Assembly: GCF_900105025.1 (NCBI RefSeq)
Contig: NZ_LT629759.1
Span: forward strand, 992,001 to 1,056,000
Origin: Parafannyhessea umbonata
Lineage (GTDB): Bacteria > Actinomycetota > Coriobacteriia > Coriobacteriales > Atopobiaceae
Direction of reading: 5' to 3'
Length of the DNA stretch: 64,000 nucleotides
The notes beneath the pieces were generated by a model, which was not told where the DNA came from, searched no databases, and saw only the letters and a list, made by a program, of their open reading frames with translations. Shown here in pieces: positions 1 to 9,101 of the stretch (within the stretch, counting starts at the first letter, position 1; the number at the start of each line of letters is the position of its first letter). Position numbers and translations under genes: made by a program.

Positions 1-447
1 CATGCCGTCGTGGTCAGCCGTCTCGTCGAGCCCTTCCTGGAACACGGCGCGCGTCTCCGCCGGAAGCTGCGTCAGGTCTCCCAGGAAACGCAGGCGCACG
101 TTCTCCTGATGGAAGAGCGGCAGCTCCTTCAGGAGGGTCGTCGCAAACAAGTGCATCAGGAGGTTGACCTCCTTCTGCGGGCGCTTCCAGTTCTCGGTCG
201 AGAACGCGTACACGGAAAGCGCGTCCACGCCAAGCCGGACGCTCGTGGTGACCGTCTCGCGCAGCGAGTCGACGCCAGCGACGTGTCCCTCAGAGCGGTC
301 GAGCCCGCGCGCCTGCGCCCAGCGGCCGTTGCCGTCCATGATGATGGAGACGTGCCTGGGAACACGTCCAAGGTCTACGTCCGCAAGCGAGATGTCGCCG
401 GGTGCGTCCGCGTAGTACGCTGCGAGCTTATCCAAGTCGCGTCTCAA
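1..447 (-). CDS. uppS: Isoprenyl transferase / undecaprenyl diphosphate synthase, 3' end missing
   Basis: Cis-prenyltransferase that condenses isopentenyl diphosphate units into undecaprenyl diphosphate, the lipid carrier of peptidoglycan synthesis. The minus-strand translation shows the family signature IIMDGNGRWAQARGL at about residues 29-43 (Asp is the Mg/diphosphate-binding residue) and YAFSTENWKRP further on. About 149 residues are visible and the C-terminal part lies beyond position 1. The start is a TTG at 445-447, one base after the frr stop. It is supported by GGAG seven bases upstream, inside the last frr codons, so translation is probably coupled to frr. It is the last visible gene of pyrH-frr-uppS, the usual gene order. 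Confidence 0.93.
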   Translation of the reverse strand, partial: MRRDLDKLAAYYADAPGDISLADVDLGRVPRHVSIIMDGNGRWAQARGLDRSEGHVAGVDSLRETVTTSVRLGVDALSVYAFSTENWKRPQKEVNLLMHLFATTLLKELPLFHQENVRLRFLGDLTQLPAETRAVFQEGLDETADHDGM

Positions 448-448
448 G

Positions 449-994
449 CTAGATCTCCATAACCTCGGAGGTCTTCTCCTTCAGCATAGAGTCGACCTTT
501 GCGACGAACTCGTCCGTCACCTTCTGAATCTGCTTCTTCTCGCGGTTCACGTCGTCCTCGGAGAGCTCCTCGTCCTTCTCGGCCGCGTGGATGGCGTCGC
601 GGCGGGCGTTCCTGATGGCCACGCGCGCCTCCTCTGCATACTTGTTGCAGTCCTTCACGAGCTCCTTGCGGCGCTCCTCCGTCGGCTTCGGGAACGGCAG
701 GCGGATGGAGACACCGTCATTGCCGGGGGTAATGCCCAGGTCGGAGGCCTCGATGGCCTTCTCGATCGCCTTGAGCGCCGTCTTGTCCCACGGCTCGATC
801 ACGAGCATGGAGGCCTCGGGGACCTTCACCCCTGCGAGCTGCGTGATGGGGGTGGGCTGCCCGTAGTACTCGACGCTGATGCCGTCGAGCACATGCGCAT
901 TAGCGCGACCCGTGCGGACCTTGCTGAAGTTGAACTTCAGCGCATCGATCGCCTTGTCCATGCTCTTCTTGGCGGAATCTGTAAAGGTGCTCAT
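449..994 (-). CDS. frr: Ribosome recycling factor
   Basis: Splits post-termination 70S ribosomes together with EF-G. The 181 residues are close to the usual 185. The family pattern is clear: an N-terminal helix with KVRTGRAN at about residues 26-33, GIxVEYYGxxTPxxQLA at about 39-55, and RLPFPKPTEERRKELVK in the middle, followed by the long C-terminal helices. The ATG at 992-994 has AGGAG seven bases upstream. It lies 9 bases after pyrH and one base before the TTG of uppS, so it is part of the same transcript. Confidence 0.98.
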   Translation of the reverse strand: MSTFTDSAKKSMDKAIDALKFNFSKVRTGRANAHVLDGISVEYYGQPTPITQLAGVKVPEASMLVIEPWDKTALKAIEKAIEASDLGITPGNDGVSIRLPFPKPTEERRKELVKDCNKYAEEARVAIRNARRDAIHAAEKDEELSEDDVNREKKQIQKVTDEFVAKVDSMLKEKTSEVMEI

Positions 995-1003
995 TTCGCT
1001 CTC

Positions 1004-1723
1004 CTATTCGTCTACGACGATCGTTCCAACGTGCTCGCCGCGAAGCGCCCTGTCAAAAATGCCGTCCTCATCGAGGTTGAACACCATGATAGGCATGTGG
1101 TTGTCATGGCAGAGTGCCGTCGCGGTCGCATCCATAACGTGAAGGTCCCTGTTGAGGACGTTCATGTAGGTGATGGTGTCGAACTTCTTCGCATCCGGGT
1201 TCTTCATGGGGTCGGAGTCGTAGATGCCGTCGACCTTCGTCGCCTTCATGAGAATCTCCGCGCCGATCTCGCACGCGCGCAGCGCGGCGGCAGTGTCTGT
1301 TGTGAAGTACGGGTTTCCGGTACCGGCCGCAAAGATCGTAATCCGTCCCTTCTCCAGGTGCCTGATCGCTCGACGCCTGATGTAGGTCTCGGAGACCTGG
1401 TGCATCTCGATCGCGCTCATGACCCTGCAGATCATCCCGTTGCGCTCAAAGGTGTCCTGCAGCGCAAGCGAGTTGATCACGGTCGCGAGCATGCCCATGT
1501 TGTCGCCCTGGGCCCTATCCATGCCTGCGGCCGCGCCAGAGAGACCCCTGAAGATGTTGCCGCCACCGACGACGACGGCAATCTGCATTCCCGCGTCATA
1601 GGCGGGCTTGAGCTCTTCCGCAATCTTCTGCGGAACGTCGGGGTCGATGCCAAACTCCTTTGAGCCCATGAGGGCCTCTCCGGAGAGCTTCAGAAGCACA
1701 CGCTTGAACTTGTAGTCGGACAA
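1004..1723 (-). CDS. pyrH: UMP kinase
   Basis: Hexameric amino-acid-kinase-fold enzyme phosphorylating UMP to UDP for pyrimidine nucleotide synthesis. The 239 residues show KLSGEAL near residue 12, the glycine loop [10 protein letters not shown] near 50, and [12 protein letters not shown] near 135, all diagnostic of bacterial PyrH. The start is TTG (1721-1723) with GGAGG seven bases upstream; no better in-frame start exists nearby. It is first in pyrH-frr-uppS, downstream of the tsf terminator, and has its own extended -10 promoter candidate. Confidence 0.97.
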   Translation of the reverse strand: MSDYKFKRVLLKLSGEALMGSKEFGIDPDVPQKIAEELKPAYDAGMQIAVVVGGGNIFRGLSGAAAGMDRAQGDNMGMLATVINSLALQDTFERNGMICRVMSAIEMHQVSETYIRRRAIRHLEKGRITIFAAGTGNPYFTTDTAAALRACEIGAEILMKATKVDGIYDSDPMKNPDAKKFDTITYMNVLNRDLHVMDATATALCHDNHMPIMVFNLDEDGIFDRALRGEHVGTIVVDE

Positions 1724-1779
1724 TCCAGGCCTCCAGTCACTTGGGGAAGACTAAAAAGCTGTTCGTTCACGCTCATAAG

Positions 1780-1788
1780 ATTCTAGCA
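1780..1788 (-). promoter_or_regulatory. Candidate extended -10 promoter of pyrH
   Basis: On the minus strand the string TGC-TAGAAT (an extended -10, TGN-TANNNT) lies about 57 bases before the pyrH start and downstream of the tsf terminator. No convincing -35 hexamer is present at 16-18 bases, which is tolerated by extended -10 promoters. The same TGCTAGAAT occurs upstream of the cyclophilin gene at 41567-41575. Confidence 0.5.
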
Positions 1789-1840
1789 AAGCGCGAGAAG
1801 AACCACCCAACCAATAGGCAAGCAGTCCCCAGCGCCATAT

Positions 1841-1869
1841 AAAAGGAGCCGGTGCATGGCACCGGCTCC
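1841..1869 (-). terminator. Intrinsic terminator after tsf
   Basis: A perfect 11-bp stem (GGAGCCGGTGC with GCACCGGCTCC, loop ATG at 1856-1858) is followed on the minus strand by TTTTATA. It ends the rpsB-tsf transcript and separates it from pyrH. Confidence 0.92.
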
Positions 1870-1891
1870 ACAGAAAACACTCTGTCCCTAG

Positions 1892-2761
1892 CTATTCGCC
1901 GAAGGAGAAGCGCACGAAGCTGACGACCTTGACGTCGTCGCCGAGGCTCTTGGAGACCTTGGCGGCGAGCTCGTTGATCGTGACACCGGACTCCTTGATG
2001 GACTCCTGCTCGGTCAGGCAGTTCTCCTTGTAGAACTTCTCGAGCTTTCCGAGGGCAATCTTCTCCTGGATGAACTCCGGCTTGCCGGACTCGGCGGCCT
2101 GAGCCATGTAGATGCTCTTCTCGTGCTCAAGAACCTCAGCGGGGACGTCCTCGCGACGAGCAGAGACGGGGTTGGATGCAGCTACCTGCATCGCGACGTC
2201 GTGAGCGAAGCTCTTGAACTCGTCAGCAGCAGCGGTCTCGGGCTTCGCGAACTCGAAGGTCACGATGTCAGCGAGCTTGCCATTGTGGTGGACGTACTTC
2301 GCAAGGGCGCCGTTCTCCACGGAGACACGCTGGAAGCGGGCAACCTTCATGTTCTCGCCGATAACGTGGATCATCTCGGTGAGCTCGTCAGCAACGGTGC
2401 TCTCACCCATCTTGCAGGCCTTGAGAACCTCGTCATCAGCGGGGTCGTTCTCGACGACGACCTTCGCAAGCTCATTTGCGAAGCCGGTGAACTTGGGGTT
2501 GGTGCCGACGAAGTCGGTCTCGCAGGTGAGCTCGAGAAGAGCGCCGGTCTTGCCGTCCTCGGAAATGTAGGCGGCGACGGTGCCCTCGTTCGTCTCGCGG
2601 CCGGCACGCTTGACGGCCTTGGCAACGCCCATCTTGCGGAGAACGTCGACGGCCTTGTCGATGTCGCCATCGGCCTCGACGAGAGCCTTCTTGCACTCCA
2701 TCATGGGGGAGTCGGTCATCTCGCGGAGCTGCTTGACGAGGGCGGCGGTAATCTTTGCCAT
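1892..2761 (-). CDS. tsf: Elongation factor Ts
   Basis: Nucleotide exchange factor for EF-Tu. The N-terminal UBA-like module carries the family signature REMTDSPMMECKKAL at about residues 13-27, then the core with LELTCETDFV near residue 76. The length of 289 is typical. The ATG at 2759-2761 follows AAAGGAGG by six bases. It lies 48 bases downstream of rpsB, with which it is co-transcribed, and is followed by the hairpin terminator at 1841-1869. Confidence 0.98.
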   Translation of the reverse strand: MAKITAALVKQLREMTDSPMMECKKALVEADGDIDKAVDVLRKMGVAKAVKRAGRETNEGTVAAYISEDGKTGALLELTCETDFVGTNPKFTGFANELAKVVVENDPADDEVLKACKMGESTVADELTEMIHVIGENMKVARFQRVSVENGALAKYVHHNGKLADIVTFEFAKPETAAADEFKSFAHDVAMQVAASNPVSARREDVPAEVLEHEKSIYMAQAAESGKPEFIQEKIALGKLEKFYKENCLTEQESIKESGVTINELAAKVSKSLGDDVKVVSFVRFSFGE

Positions 2762-2809
2762 GTTGCCCCTCCTTTGGGGTTGAAATCTTATAGAGCTTCT
2801 GACCTTTAG

Positions 2810-3565
2810 CTACTCGGCAGCGGGGGTCTCGACCGCAGGGGTCGTCTCGCCGGCAGCCATCTCCTGCTCAGTGATCTGCTCCTTACCGGAACCAGCCAGA
2901 ACGGCGTCGGCGACAAGCTCGCACATGAGGTTGACGGAGCGAATCGCGTCGTCGTTCGCGGGGATGCCGTAGTCGACGACGTCCGGATCGGAGTTGGTGT
3001 CGAGAAGGGCGACGACGGGGATGTGCAGGCGGTTGGCCTCGCGGATGGCAATCTCCTCGCGCTTGCTGTCGACGACGAACAGGGCCTGCGGCAGGGTGTG
3101 CAGGTCACGGGCGCCACCGAGGTTGCGCTGGAGCTTCTCGAGCTCCTTGGTCAGGACAGCCTGCTCCTTCTTGGGAAGAAGGGCCATGCGGCCGTCCTCG
3201 ACCATGGCCTCGAGCTCCTCCATGCGGTCGATGCGGGAGCGCATGGTAACGAAGTTGGTCAGCATGCCGCCGAGCCAGCGCTGGTTGATGAAAGGCATGC
3301 CGCAGCGCTCGGCCTGGGTGGCGATGGGCTCCTGGGCCTGCTTCTTGGTGCCGACGAACAGGACGCGACCACCCTTGGCAGCGGTGTCCTTCAGGAAGGT
3401 GTAGGCCTTGTCGGCGTCGAGCACGGTCTGCTTGAGGTCGAGGATGTAGATGCCGTTGCGCTCGCCGAAGATATAGGGCTTCATCTTCGGGTTCCAGCGG
3501 CGCGTCTGGTGGCCGTAGTGGCAGCCAGCCTCGAGCAGGGTACGGATGTTGATCTTAACAGCCAT
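2810..3565 (-). CDS. rpsB: 30S ribosomal protein uS2
   Basis: Small-subunit protein. Residues 1-230 match the S2 family: [19 protein letters not shown] near residue 9, IYILDLKQT near 39, and GGMLTNF near 98. A short acidic, Ala/Pro/Thr-rich tail ends the 251-residue protein. The open frame extends five codons upstream, but the ATG at 3563-3565 (MAVKI) is preferred because it fits the family N-terminus and has GGAGG eight bases upstream. It is the first gene of rpsB-tsf, preceded by a -10 box at 3708-3713 and a leader hairpin at 3620-3644. Confidence 0.97.
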   Translation of the reverse strand: MAVKINIRTLLEAGCHYGHQTRRWNPKMKPYIFGERNGIYILDLKQTVLDADKAYTFLKDTAAKGGRVLFVGTKKQAQEPIATQAERCGMPFINQRWLGGMLTNFVTMRSRIDRMEELEAMVEDGRMALLPKKEQAVLTKELEKLQRNLGGARDLHTLPQALFVVDSKREEIAIREANRLHIPVVALLDTNSDPDVVDYGIPANDDAIRSVNLMCELVADAVLAGSGKEQITEQEMAAGETTPAVETPAAE

Positions 3566-3619
3566 TCTGAAAACCTCCATTGGTTGGTCCTCCGTGTGAT
3601 ATCAACCCCGTGCGAACCA

Positions 3620-3644
3620 CCTAAGGCGCGGCTGTCGCCTTAGG
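3620..3644 (-). promoter_or_regulatory. rpsB leader hairpin
   Basis: A perfect 9-bp inverted repeat (CCTAAGGCG with CGCCTTAGG, 7-base loop) lies about 55 bases before the rpsB start and is not followed by a T run on the minus strand, so it is not a terminator. Autogenous leader control of rpsB by S2 is known in other bacteria; whether this hairpin acts that way is inference. Confidence 0.4.
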
Positions 3645-3707
3645 CACCGTGGCCGACGAGTCGTCACACGTGTGAATTTATGCCGTGCGGTCGCACAGCG
3701 AGAAAAA

Positions 3708-3713
3708 ATTATA
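3708..3713 (-). promoter_or_regulatory. Consensus -10 box of rpsB-tsf
   Basis: A perfect TATAAT on the minus strand, about 140 bases upstream of rpsB, sits in an A/T-rich island in otherwise GC-rich DNA. The -35 region 17 bases upstream is weak (TGGAAA-like). The rest of the 3566-3851 gap holds the leader hairpin and, next to xerC, about 130 bases in which I see no gene and no T-tailed hairpin. Confidence 0.55.
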
Positions 3714-3851
3714 ACAGCGGGAGGGCCGTTTTTCCACGACGTGAAAAAATCGTATCAGCTCCACAAGTCGCTCCGCATCACATGCCGCATCTTGTCAGTG
3801 TCCATCGCTTTGCACGCTCCGGCCTTCGCCACTTGGACCCTCGTCACACTC

Positions 3852-4775
3852 CTACTCCCCCCTCGGGTGAGCCTGACGAGCAGCCGCCTTCATCCTGTCA
3901 ATAGTGAGGTGGGTGTATATCTGCGTCGTCGAGAGGTCGGCGTGTCCAAGAAGCGTCTGCACGCTTCTCAGGTCGGCGCCGCCAGAGAGGAGCTCCGTGG
4001 CGTACGTGTGCCTCATTGCGTGCGGGGTGACTCGCCTGTCAATGCCCGCTGCGACCGCCCTCCTCTCGAACACGGTCCTGAGTGCGTCCGCGGACATCCT
4101 GTTTCCACGGGTAGAAAGGAAGAGGCCTTCTTCGTGCGTATGGCTTTTCGCGGCAAGTCCAGGCCTCGCCTCCAGAACGTAGGACCTTACTCGCTCCGCC
4201 GCAATCTCGTATATCGGTACGATACGCGTCTTGGAGCCCTTTCCTTCGAGCCTCACCTGTCGCCGATCGAGGTCAACGTCCCTTACGTCGAGCTTCGACA
4301 CCTCGGAGATTCTCGCTCCGGTCGCGTAGAGAAGCTCCAGGAAGGCCCTGTCCCTCACGTCCTTCGCGTCCGGTCCGTCACAAGCCTCCAGAAGCCTCTC
4401 GGCCTCCTCCTCGGTAAGCGTCCTCGGGAGCGTCTTCGCCCTCTTCGGGCTCACGATCGCCGCCGCCGCGTCCTCCGTGGTCACGCCCTCCTCCACAAGC
4501 CACCTGTAGAGGTCTCGCACCGATGATAGTCTCCTGTTCATGGTTGCCGTCGAATACCTTGCCCGACTCATCTCGGCAAGGTAGCCTCTCACCTCGGCGT
4601 GCGTAACGCGGAACGGGTCGACGTGACTCCTCTTCACCCAGTCGAGATAGGACTTAAGGTCTCCCGAATAAGCCCTTACGGTGTTGTCCGAAAGTCTTTC
4701 GACTCCCCCTATATGCCTGAGAAACCGCCCGACGCACGAACGGAACCTCTCGAGCTCCCGTCCACCATCATCCAT
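3852..4775 (-). CDS. xerC: Tyrosine recombinase XerC/XerD family
   Basis: Site-specific recombinase, most likely resolving chromosome dimers at dif. The N-terminal SAM-like DNA-binding domain covers about residues 8-95 and the catalytic domain about 115-295. All catalytic residues are visible: R155 in ATGARISE, K179 in the beta hairpin, H252-x-x-R255 (HAMR), H278 in LLGHADLSTT, and nucleophile Y287 (IYTH). The 307 residues match Xer proteins rather than longer phage integrases. It is the last gene of the rnhB-yraN-comM-dprA-trmFO operon, a typical place for a housekeeping Xer. XerC and XerD cannot be told apart here. Confidence 0.88.
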   Translation of the reverse strand: MDDGGRELERFRSCVGRFLRHIGGVERLSDNTVRAYSGDLKSYLDWVKRSHVDPFRVTHAEVRGYLAEMSRARYSTATMNRRLSSVRDLYRWLVEEGVTTEDAAAAIVSPKRAKTLPRTLTEEEAERLLEACDGPDAKDVRDRAFLELLYATGARISEVSKLDVRDVDLDRRQVRLEGKGSKTRIVPIYEIAAERVRSYVLEARPGLAAKSHTHEEGLFLSTRGNRMSADALRTVFERRAVAAGIDRRVTPHAMRHTYATELLSGGADLRSVQTLLGHADLSTTQIYTHLTIDRMKAAARQAHPRGE

Positions 4776-4791
4776 AGTGACTCACTTCGTG

Positions 4792-6120
4792 CTACCGGCA
4801 GGTTTCGAAGAGGTCGCGACGTGACTCCAGGTATCTGTCCAGGTCGACGGCTGCGCGGTCCGCATATGCCTGATATCTCTCCCTCTTCTTAAGTCTCCCG
4901 CCTTCGAGCGGTGGGACGAGTCCGAAGTTCACGTGCATAGGCTGATACGGCTTGGTCTCGGGGTCGGTCGCATACGCGACGAGCGATCCCAGCGCACCCG
5001 TCCTCGGAAGATCAACCTCCTCGATGCCGGTGATATCCGCATATGTGTTGAGAGCCGCGAGCAACCCCGAGGCGATTGCCTCGGTATACCCCTCGGTGCC
5101 GGTTATCTGCCCCGCGAGCCTCGTCTGAGTTCCCGGGATTCTGAACGTATGGTCAAGCACCCTCGGGGTGTCCACGAATGAGTTCCTGTGCATTACTCCA
5201 TACCTGAAGAACTCGGCGTTCTCGAGGCCGGGAATCATGCGAAACACACGCTTCTGCTCGCCCCACGTCAGGTTCGTCTGGAATCCTACAAGGTTGTATG
5301 CGGTCAGGTCGGCGTTCTCGGCCCTGAGCTGCACCGCCGCCCATGGTCTTCTGCCAGAGCGGGGGTCGGTAAGCCCCACCGGCTTCAGTGCGCCGAACCT
5401 GAGCGAGTCCCTACCCGTCCTCGCTACCTCCTCGACAGGCTGGCACGCGCTGAAGAGGTCGCTCTGCTCGAACTCCTTGGAGACGACGCGCTTCGCAGAG
5501 ATCAACTCATCGTAGAAGCTCTCGTACTCCTCTCGGGACATCGGACAGTTGAGGTAGTCTCCCCTGCCTTGTTCGTCGTAACGCGACTGCGAGAACACGA
5601 TGTCTCTGTCCAGTGACTCCGCATCGACGATCGGTGCTGCGGCATCATAGAACGAAAGGGAATCGCCACCGACCTTCTCGGCGATCGATGAGAAAAGGGC
5701 GTCTCCACAGAGCGGCCCAGCGGCTATGACGCAGGGGCCTTCCGGAATCCCCTCTGCGATTCGACGCTCCACGGTTATGCCCGCGTCCTCCTCGATTGCA
5801 CGACCCACAAGTGCGGAGAACCTCTCCCGGTCCACGGCAAGAGCCCCTCCTGCGGGTACGGCCGATTCCTTCGCCAGTCGGATGAGTCTCGACCCCATCT
5901 TCTCGAGCTCCTCCTTCAGGAGCCCCGCCGCGCTATCGTGCCTCATTGACTTGAGGGAGTTCGAGCATACGAGTTCGGCGAAGCCGTCGGTGTGATGAGC
6001 AGCCGTGCTTGCCACGGGACGCTGTTCGACGAGGGTCACGGAGACCCCGCGCGCCGCAAGCTGCAGCGCACATTCACTGCCGGCAAGTCCCCCACCGATC
6101 ACGACAACACTTTTCGACAA
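4792..6120 (-). CDS. trmFO: Folate/FAD-dependent tRNA (uracil-54-C5)-methyltransferase
   Basis: Makes ribothymidine at position 54 of tRNA using 5,10-methylene-THF and FADH2. The N-terminus has a Rossmann FAD site (VVVIGGGLAGSECA). The family signature FAELVCSNSLKS contains the conserved Cys, and HRNSFVDTP and LAGQITGTEGY appear further on. The 442 residues are the usual length. The start is TTG (6118-6120) with AGGAG six bases upstream. It lies between dprA and xerC, the order also seen in many Firmicutes. Confidence 0.95.
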   Translation of the reverse strand: MSKSVVVIGGGLAGSECALQLAARGVSVTLVEQRPVASTAAHHTDGFAELVCSNSLKSMRHDSAAGLLKEELEKMGSRLIRLAKESAVPAGGALAVDRERFSALVGRAIEEDAGITVERRIAEGIPEGPCVIAAGPLCGDALFSSIAEKVGGDSLSFYDAAAPIVDAESLDRDIVFSQSRYDEQGRGDYLNCPMSREEYESFYDELISAKRVVSKEFEQSDLFSACQPVEEVARTGRDSLRFGALKPVGLTDPRSGRRPWAAVQLRAENADLTAYNLVGFQTNLTWGEQKRVFRMIPGLENAEFFRYGVMHRNSFVDTPRVLDHTFRIPGTQTRLAGQITGTEGYTEAIASGLLAALNTYADITGIEEVDLPRTGALGSLVAYATDPETKPYQPMHVNFGLVPPLEGGRLKKRERYQAYADRAAVDLDRYLESRRDLFETCR

Positions 6121-6145
6121 CGCGCACTCCTCTCGTCATCCATTC

Positions 6146-7039
6146 TCAGTGACCCATTCTATCCGAAGCACGAAGGAGCTCGGCTGTAGGCGAGTATCTT
6201 CCGTCCGGGAGTCGGACGACCATTCCCCGCGCCTCGTAGTCGCTCAGCGTACCAAGGATCGTGATAACGCTTTCGCCCAGTCTGTTCGCCAGCTCGTCCG
6301 CCCTCGTTGGGGAAGCCACAAGGGCAGAGAGAACGCGACCATGCTCAGAATGCGAACCATCCGCGCAGAGCCTTAGTTTGTCGTAATCCAGCGCGATGCA
6401 CATCTCGAGGTCTCGTTCAGAGCACACGATGCTCGCGCCATCCGAGATGAGCTCGTTCGTCCCAACAGACTGCGGCGAGTAGATTGATCCCGGTATCGCA
6501 TACAGTCTCCTTCCCATAGAGGCCGCGGCCTCCGCCGTGCTCATGGTTCCAGAGCGCACGCCAGCCTCCACGACGAGCGTAGACTCGGACATCGCCGCGA
6601 TGATTCTGTTCCTCTTCGGGAAGGCGTACCTCCGCGGAGGGGTGCCCCACCTCTCGAGGGAAATCACCGCACCCTTCGAGATTGCACCCTCGAACACGTC
6701 CCGCGACGATTGAGGGTAGATGACGTCGGCACCGCACCCACATACGACCACGGTTGTGCCTCCTGACCCTTGTGCCGCCCTCAGCGCCGCCGCATCGCAA
6801 CCAAGGGCTCCTCCCGAAACGACAACGAGTCCGCTCTCCGCCGCAATCCTCCCCGCCATTTCGGCAGTGGCGACCCCGTAGGGGGAAGCGCGCCTGGAGC
6901 CTACGATAGCGATGGCCATATCCTCGAGCACGCCCGCGGCACCGATGCCATAGAGGCACTCGGGAGGGTCAGAGAGGTCCTCGAGCCGCTGCGGATACCC
7001 CTCTTCGCCCCGTCTCAACTCGAAGGATTCCTCCCCCAT
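6146..7039 (-). CDS. dprA: DNA-processing protein DprA/Smf
   Basis: Protects incoming single-stranded DNA and loads RecA in natural transformation. Rossmann-like DprA core: AIVGSRRAS near residue 42, VVVSGGALGCDAAALRAA near 72, the conserved YAFPKRNRIIA near 137, VVEAGVRSGTM, and YAIPGS. The C-terminal ~60 residues resemble the DprA winged helix. The ATG at 7037-7039 has AGGAGG upstream in the end of comM. It sits directly after comM, another competence-associated gene. Confidence 0.94.
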   Translation of the reverse strand: MGEESFELRRGEEGYPQRLEDLSDPPECLYGIGAAGVLEDMAIAIVGSRRASPYGVATAEMAGRIAAESGLVVVSGGALGCDAAALRAAQGSGGTTVVVCGCGADVIYPQSSRDVFEGAISKGAVISLERWGTPPRRYAFPKRNRIIAAMSESTLVVEAGVRSGTMSTAEAAASMGRRLYAIPGSIYSPQSVGTNELISDGASIVCSERDLEMCIALDYDKLRLCADGSHSEHGRVLSALVASPTRADELANRLGESVITILGTLSDYEARGMVVRLPDGRYSPTAELLRASDRMGH

Positions 7040-7041
7040 GC

Positions 7042-8523
7042 CTACCCCCTCCTATCTCTATACGCGCACGCCTCCAGCACGTCCTCCTTCGACACCGACT
7101 CGCCTTGTCGTATGTCCGCTATTGTTCTCGCCACCTTCGCGACGCGCACAATCGACCTGCCACCGAACCCAAGACTTCGGGCCATTGACTCCAGCACCGA
7201 AGCAGCCTCCTCTCCCAAGGCCATACCCTCGAGTCCTTCCTCGTCCTTGTGGCCAAGCACGGATTCCCTCCAAGCCCTGAACTCCCGCGCCCCGAGCACG
7301 AGGTCGCGCATCTGCGCGGAGCTCATGCCGCGCGCGCCCTCCACGACCTTTCTGGAATCGGGTCTTGAAACGAAGATGTGTACGTCTATTCGGTCTTTCA
7401 GGGGGCCACCTACCCTCGACTGGTACTGCGCCACCTTTGCCGGGGCACAGGTGCATGCATGCGCCGGGTCTCCGAGGTATCCGCAGGGACAGGGGTTGGC
7501 AGCCGCGAGAAACGTGAAGTCGCAGGGGAACCTATAGAGTCCGTCCGCGCGCACCAACCTCACCACGTGCTCCTCGAACGGCTGTCTCAGAGACTGCAGC
7601 ACGTTGGTGGAGAACTCTGGCAACTCGTCGAGGAACAGTACGCCGTGGTGAGCGAGGGTAACCTCCCCGGGATGCACGGGACTGCCACCCCCAATCATTC
7701 CCGCCTGCGATATTGAGTGGTGGGGCGCCCTGAAAGGTCTGGCACCGTTATCTTGCCTGCCCACCGACAGGCCGGCAACAGATCCAATCAACGCAACTTC
7801 CTCGGCCTCCTCGGGAGTCAATGGGGGGAGTATCGTCGGGAGTCGCCGCGCGAGCATGGATTTTCCCGAACCGGGAGGCCCGACCATGAGTAGGCCATGC
7901 CTCCCCGCGGCGGATATCACGAGTGCGCGTTTTGCCGACTCCTGGTCGAGGACGTCCTCGTAATCGAGCTCCGGCCCACCGTCAGGAGTCACCGGCCTCC
8001 CTTCCCGTCCCCCCGCATGGAGGCCCCTCACCCCTCGGCGTAGGTCTTCAAGCCGTTCGACATTGAGGACTCCCTCGCTTGCACCGCCACAGGATGACGC
8101 CAGACAGACGAGGGTCTTCCCCGTCCTCTCGGCTAGCTTCCTGTAGGCCACGAGTCCCCTAACCGCGCTTACCGAACCGTCAAGCGCAAGCTCGCCCACG
8201 AACATGCAGTCGTCGAGCCCGCTTGTAGGAATCTGCCCCGTCACCGCGAGCATGGCAACAGCGAGCGGCAAATCAAAGCCCGTCCCCGACTTCTTGAGTT
8301 CCCCTGGCGACAGGTTCACCGTAAACCTCAGCCTCGACACGTTGAAGCCCGAGGCCTTAATGGCGCATCTCACACGAGCGCGTGCCTCCAGGACGCTTCC
8401 GTCTGGCATCCCAACAATCGACATGCCTGGTATGCCCGCTGACGTGGCAATCTCCACGTCCACCGGAAGGGCCTCGATACCCCTCAGAGTCGCCGACGCC
8501 ACGCTCAGCAATCCGCCAGCCAT
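7042..8523 (-). CDS. comM: ComM/YifB-type Mg-chelatase-like AAA+ ATPase
   Basis: Hexameric helicase promoting branch migration during integration of transformed DNA (shown for ComM in Vibrio). An N-terminal Lon-protease-like (ChlI) domain spans residues 1-170. The AAA+ core has Walker A GPPGSGKS at 215-222, Walker B GVLFLDELPEF near 294-304, and the family's Cys cluster NPCPCGYLGDPAHACTC near 343-359. The 493 residues are usual. The ATG overlaps the yraN stop by one base. Confidence 0.94.
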   Translation of the reverse strand: MAGGLLSVASATLRGIEALPVDVEIATSAGIPGMSIVGMPDGSVLEARARVRCAIKASGFNVSRLRFTVNLSPGELKKSGTGFDLPLAVAMLAVTGQIPTSGLDDCMFVGELALDGSVSAVRGLVAYRKLAERTGKTLVCLASSCGGASEGVLNVERLEDLRRGVRGLHAGGREGRPVTPDGGPELDYEDVLDQESAKRALVISAAGRHGLLMVGPPGSGKSMLARRLPTILPPLTPEEAEEVALIGSVAGLSVGRQDNGARPFRAPHHSISQAGMIGGGSPVHPGEVTLAHHGVLFLDELPEFSTNVLQSLRQPFEEHVVRLVRADGLYRFPCDFTFLAAANPCPCGYLGDPAHACTCAPAKVAQYQSRVGGPLKDRIDVHIFVSRPDSRKVVEGARGMSSAQMRDLVLGAREFRAWRESVLGHKDEEGLEGMALGEEAASVLESMARSLGFGGRSIVRVAKVARTIADIRQGESVSKEDVLEACAYRDRRG

Positions 8524-9101
8524 CAGTCGTCAGCCTCGTAGGCGCCGATGAGATGCCTGAGCTTCGCAGAGTGCTCCGCGACTATCTTGATTGCGATTAC
8601 GTCGAATCTCACCTGGTGAAACCGAGTGGAGACACTGAGGAACGTCTCCGCGATGCTGCGATACCTCTTTTGCTTTTCGCCATTAACGGCGAGCTCGGGC
8701 ATGCCGTCATCCTCCTTGCCCAGGGCAAGTCTCGTTTTGACCTCGACGAGCACGCACACTTCATTGCCGTCTTCGTCCACCTGGGTGGCAACGATGTCCG
8801 CCTCCCCCATCTTGCACATCCAGTTTCGAGAGACGATGCTGTATCCGTGATTCTGCAGGTAGCAGCAGGCGATGTGCTCGCCCATGTCGCCTACCTCGCG
8901 TGCACTCATCTCCATCACGGGCTTGTGGCTCCTCGTCTGCCCGCCCTGGTTCCCGCCCTCGCTTGCGTATTGGGTCGGGCCCCCTTGGCTCCCAGGCGCA
9001 TGGCCCCCGCCAGCAGAGGTATAGGACTCGTCTGGAGCCGGTGCAGGCTGCCCCTTCTCCAAGACGTCCGCACCGTTCTGGTAGAACTCGTTGTCGCACA
9101 T
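8523..9101 (-). CDS. yraN: YraN/UPF0102 nuclease-fold protein with N-terminal extension
   Basis: Restriction-endonuclease-like fold protein of unknown function that co-occurs with dprA and comM. The conserved domain is the C-terminal ~115 residues: GEHIACCYLQNHGY, then GEADIVATQ (catalytic-type Asp) and VLVEVKTR (E-x-K). About 60-65 residues before it are Gly/Ser/Gln-rich and look disordered. The ATG at 9099-9101 has GGGAGG four bases upstream (spacing a little short). A longer start at 9167 would add 22 residues, with only GGAAGG close by. An internal Met just before the domain is a third option. The exact start is uncertain. Confidence 0.82.
   Translation of the reverse strand: MCDNEFYQNGADVLEKGQPAPAPDESYTSAGGGHAPGSQGGPTQYASEGGNQGGQTRSHKPVMEMSAREVGDMGEHIACCYLQNHGYSIVSRNWMCKMGEADIVATQVDEDGNEVCVLVEVKTRLALGKEDDGMPELAVNGEKQKRYRSIAETFLSVSTRFHQVRFDVIAIKIVAEHSAKLRHLIGAYEADD

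Noticed and set aside
3852-4775. Tyrosine recombinase as a mark of a mobile element or prophage end
   Set aside because: Length and operon context (trmFO, dprA, comM) fit a housekeeping XerC/D; no phage genes, att repeats or tRNA junction are nearby.
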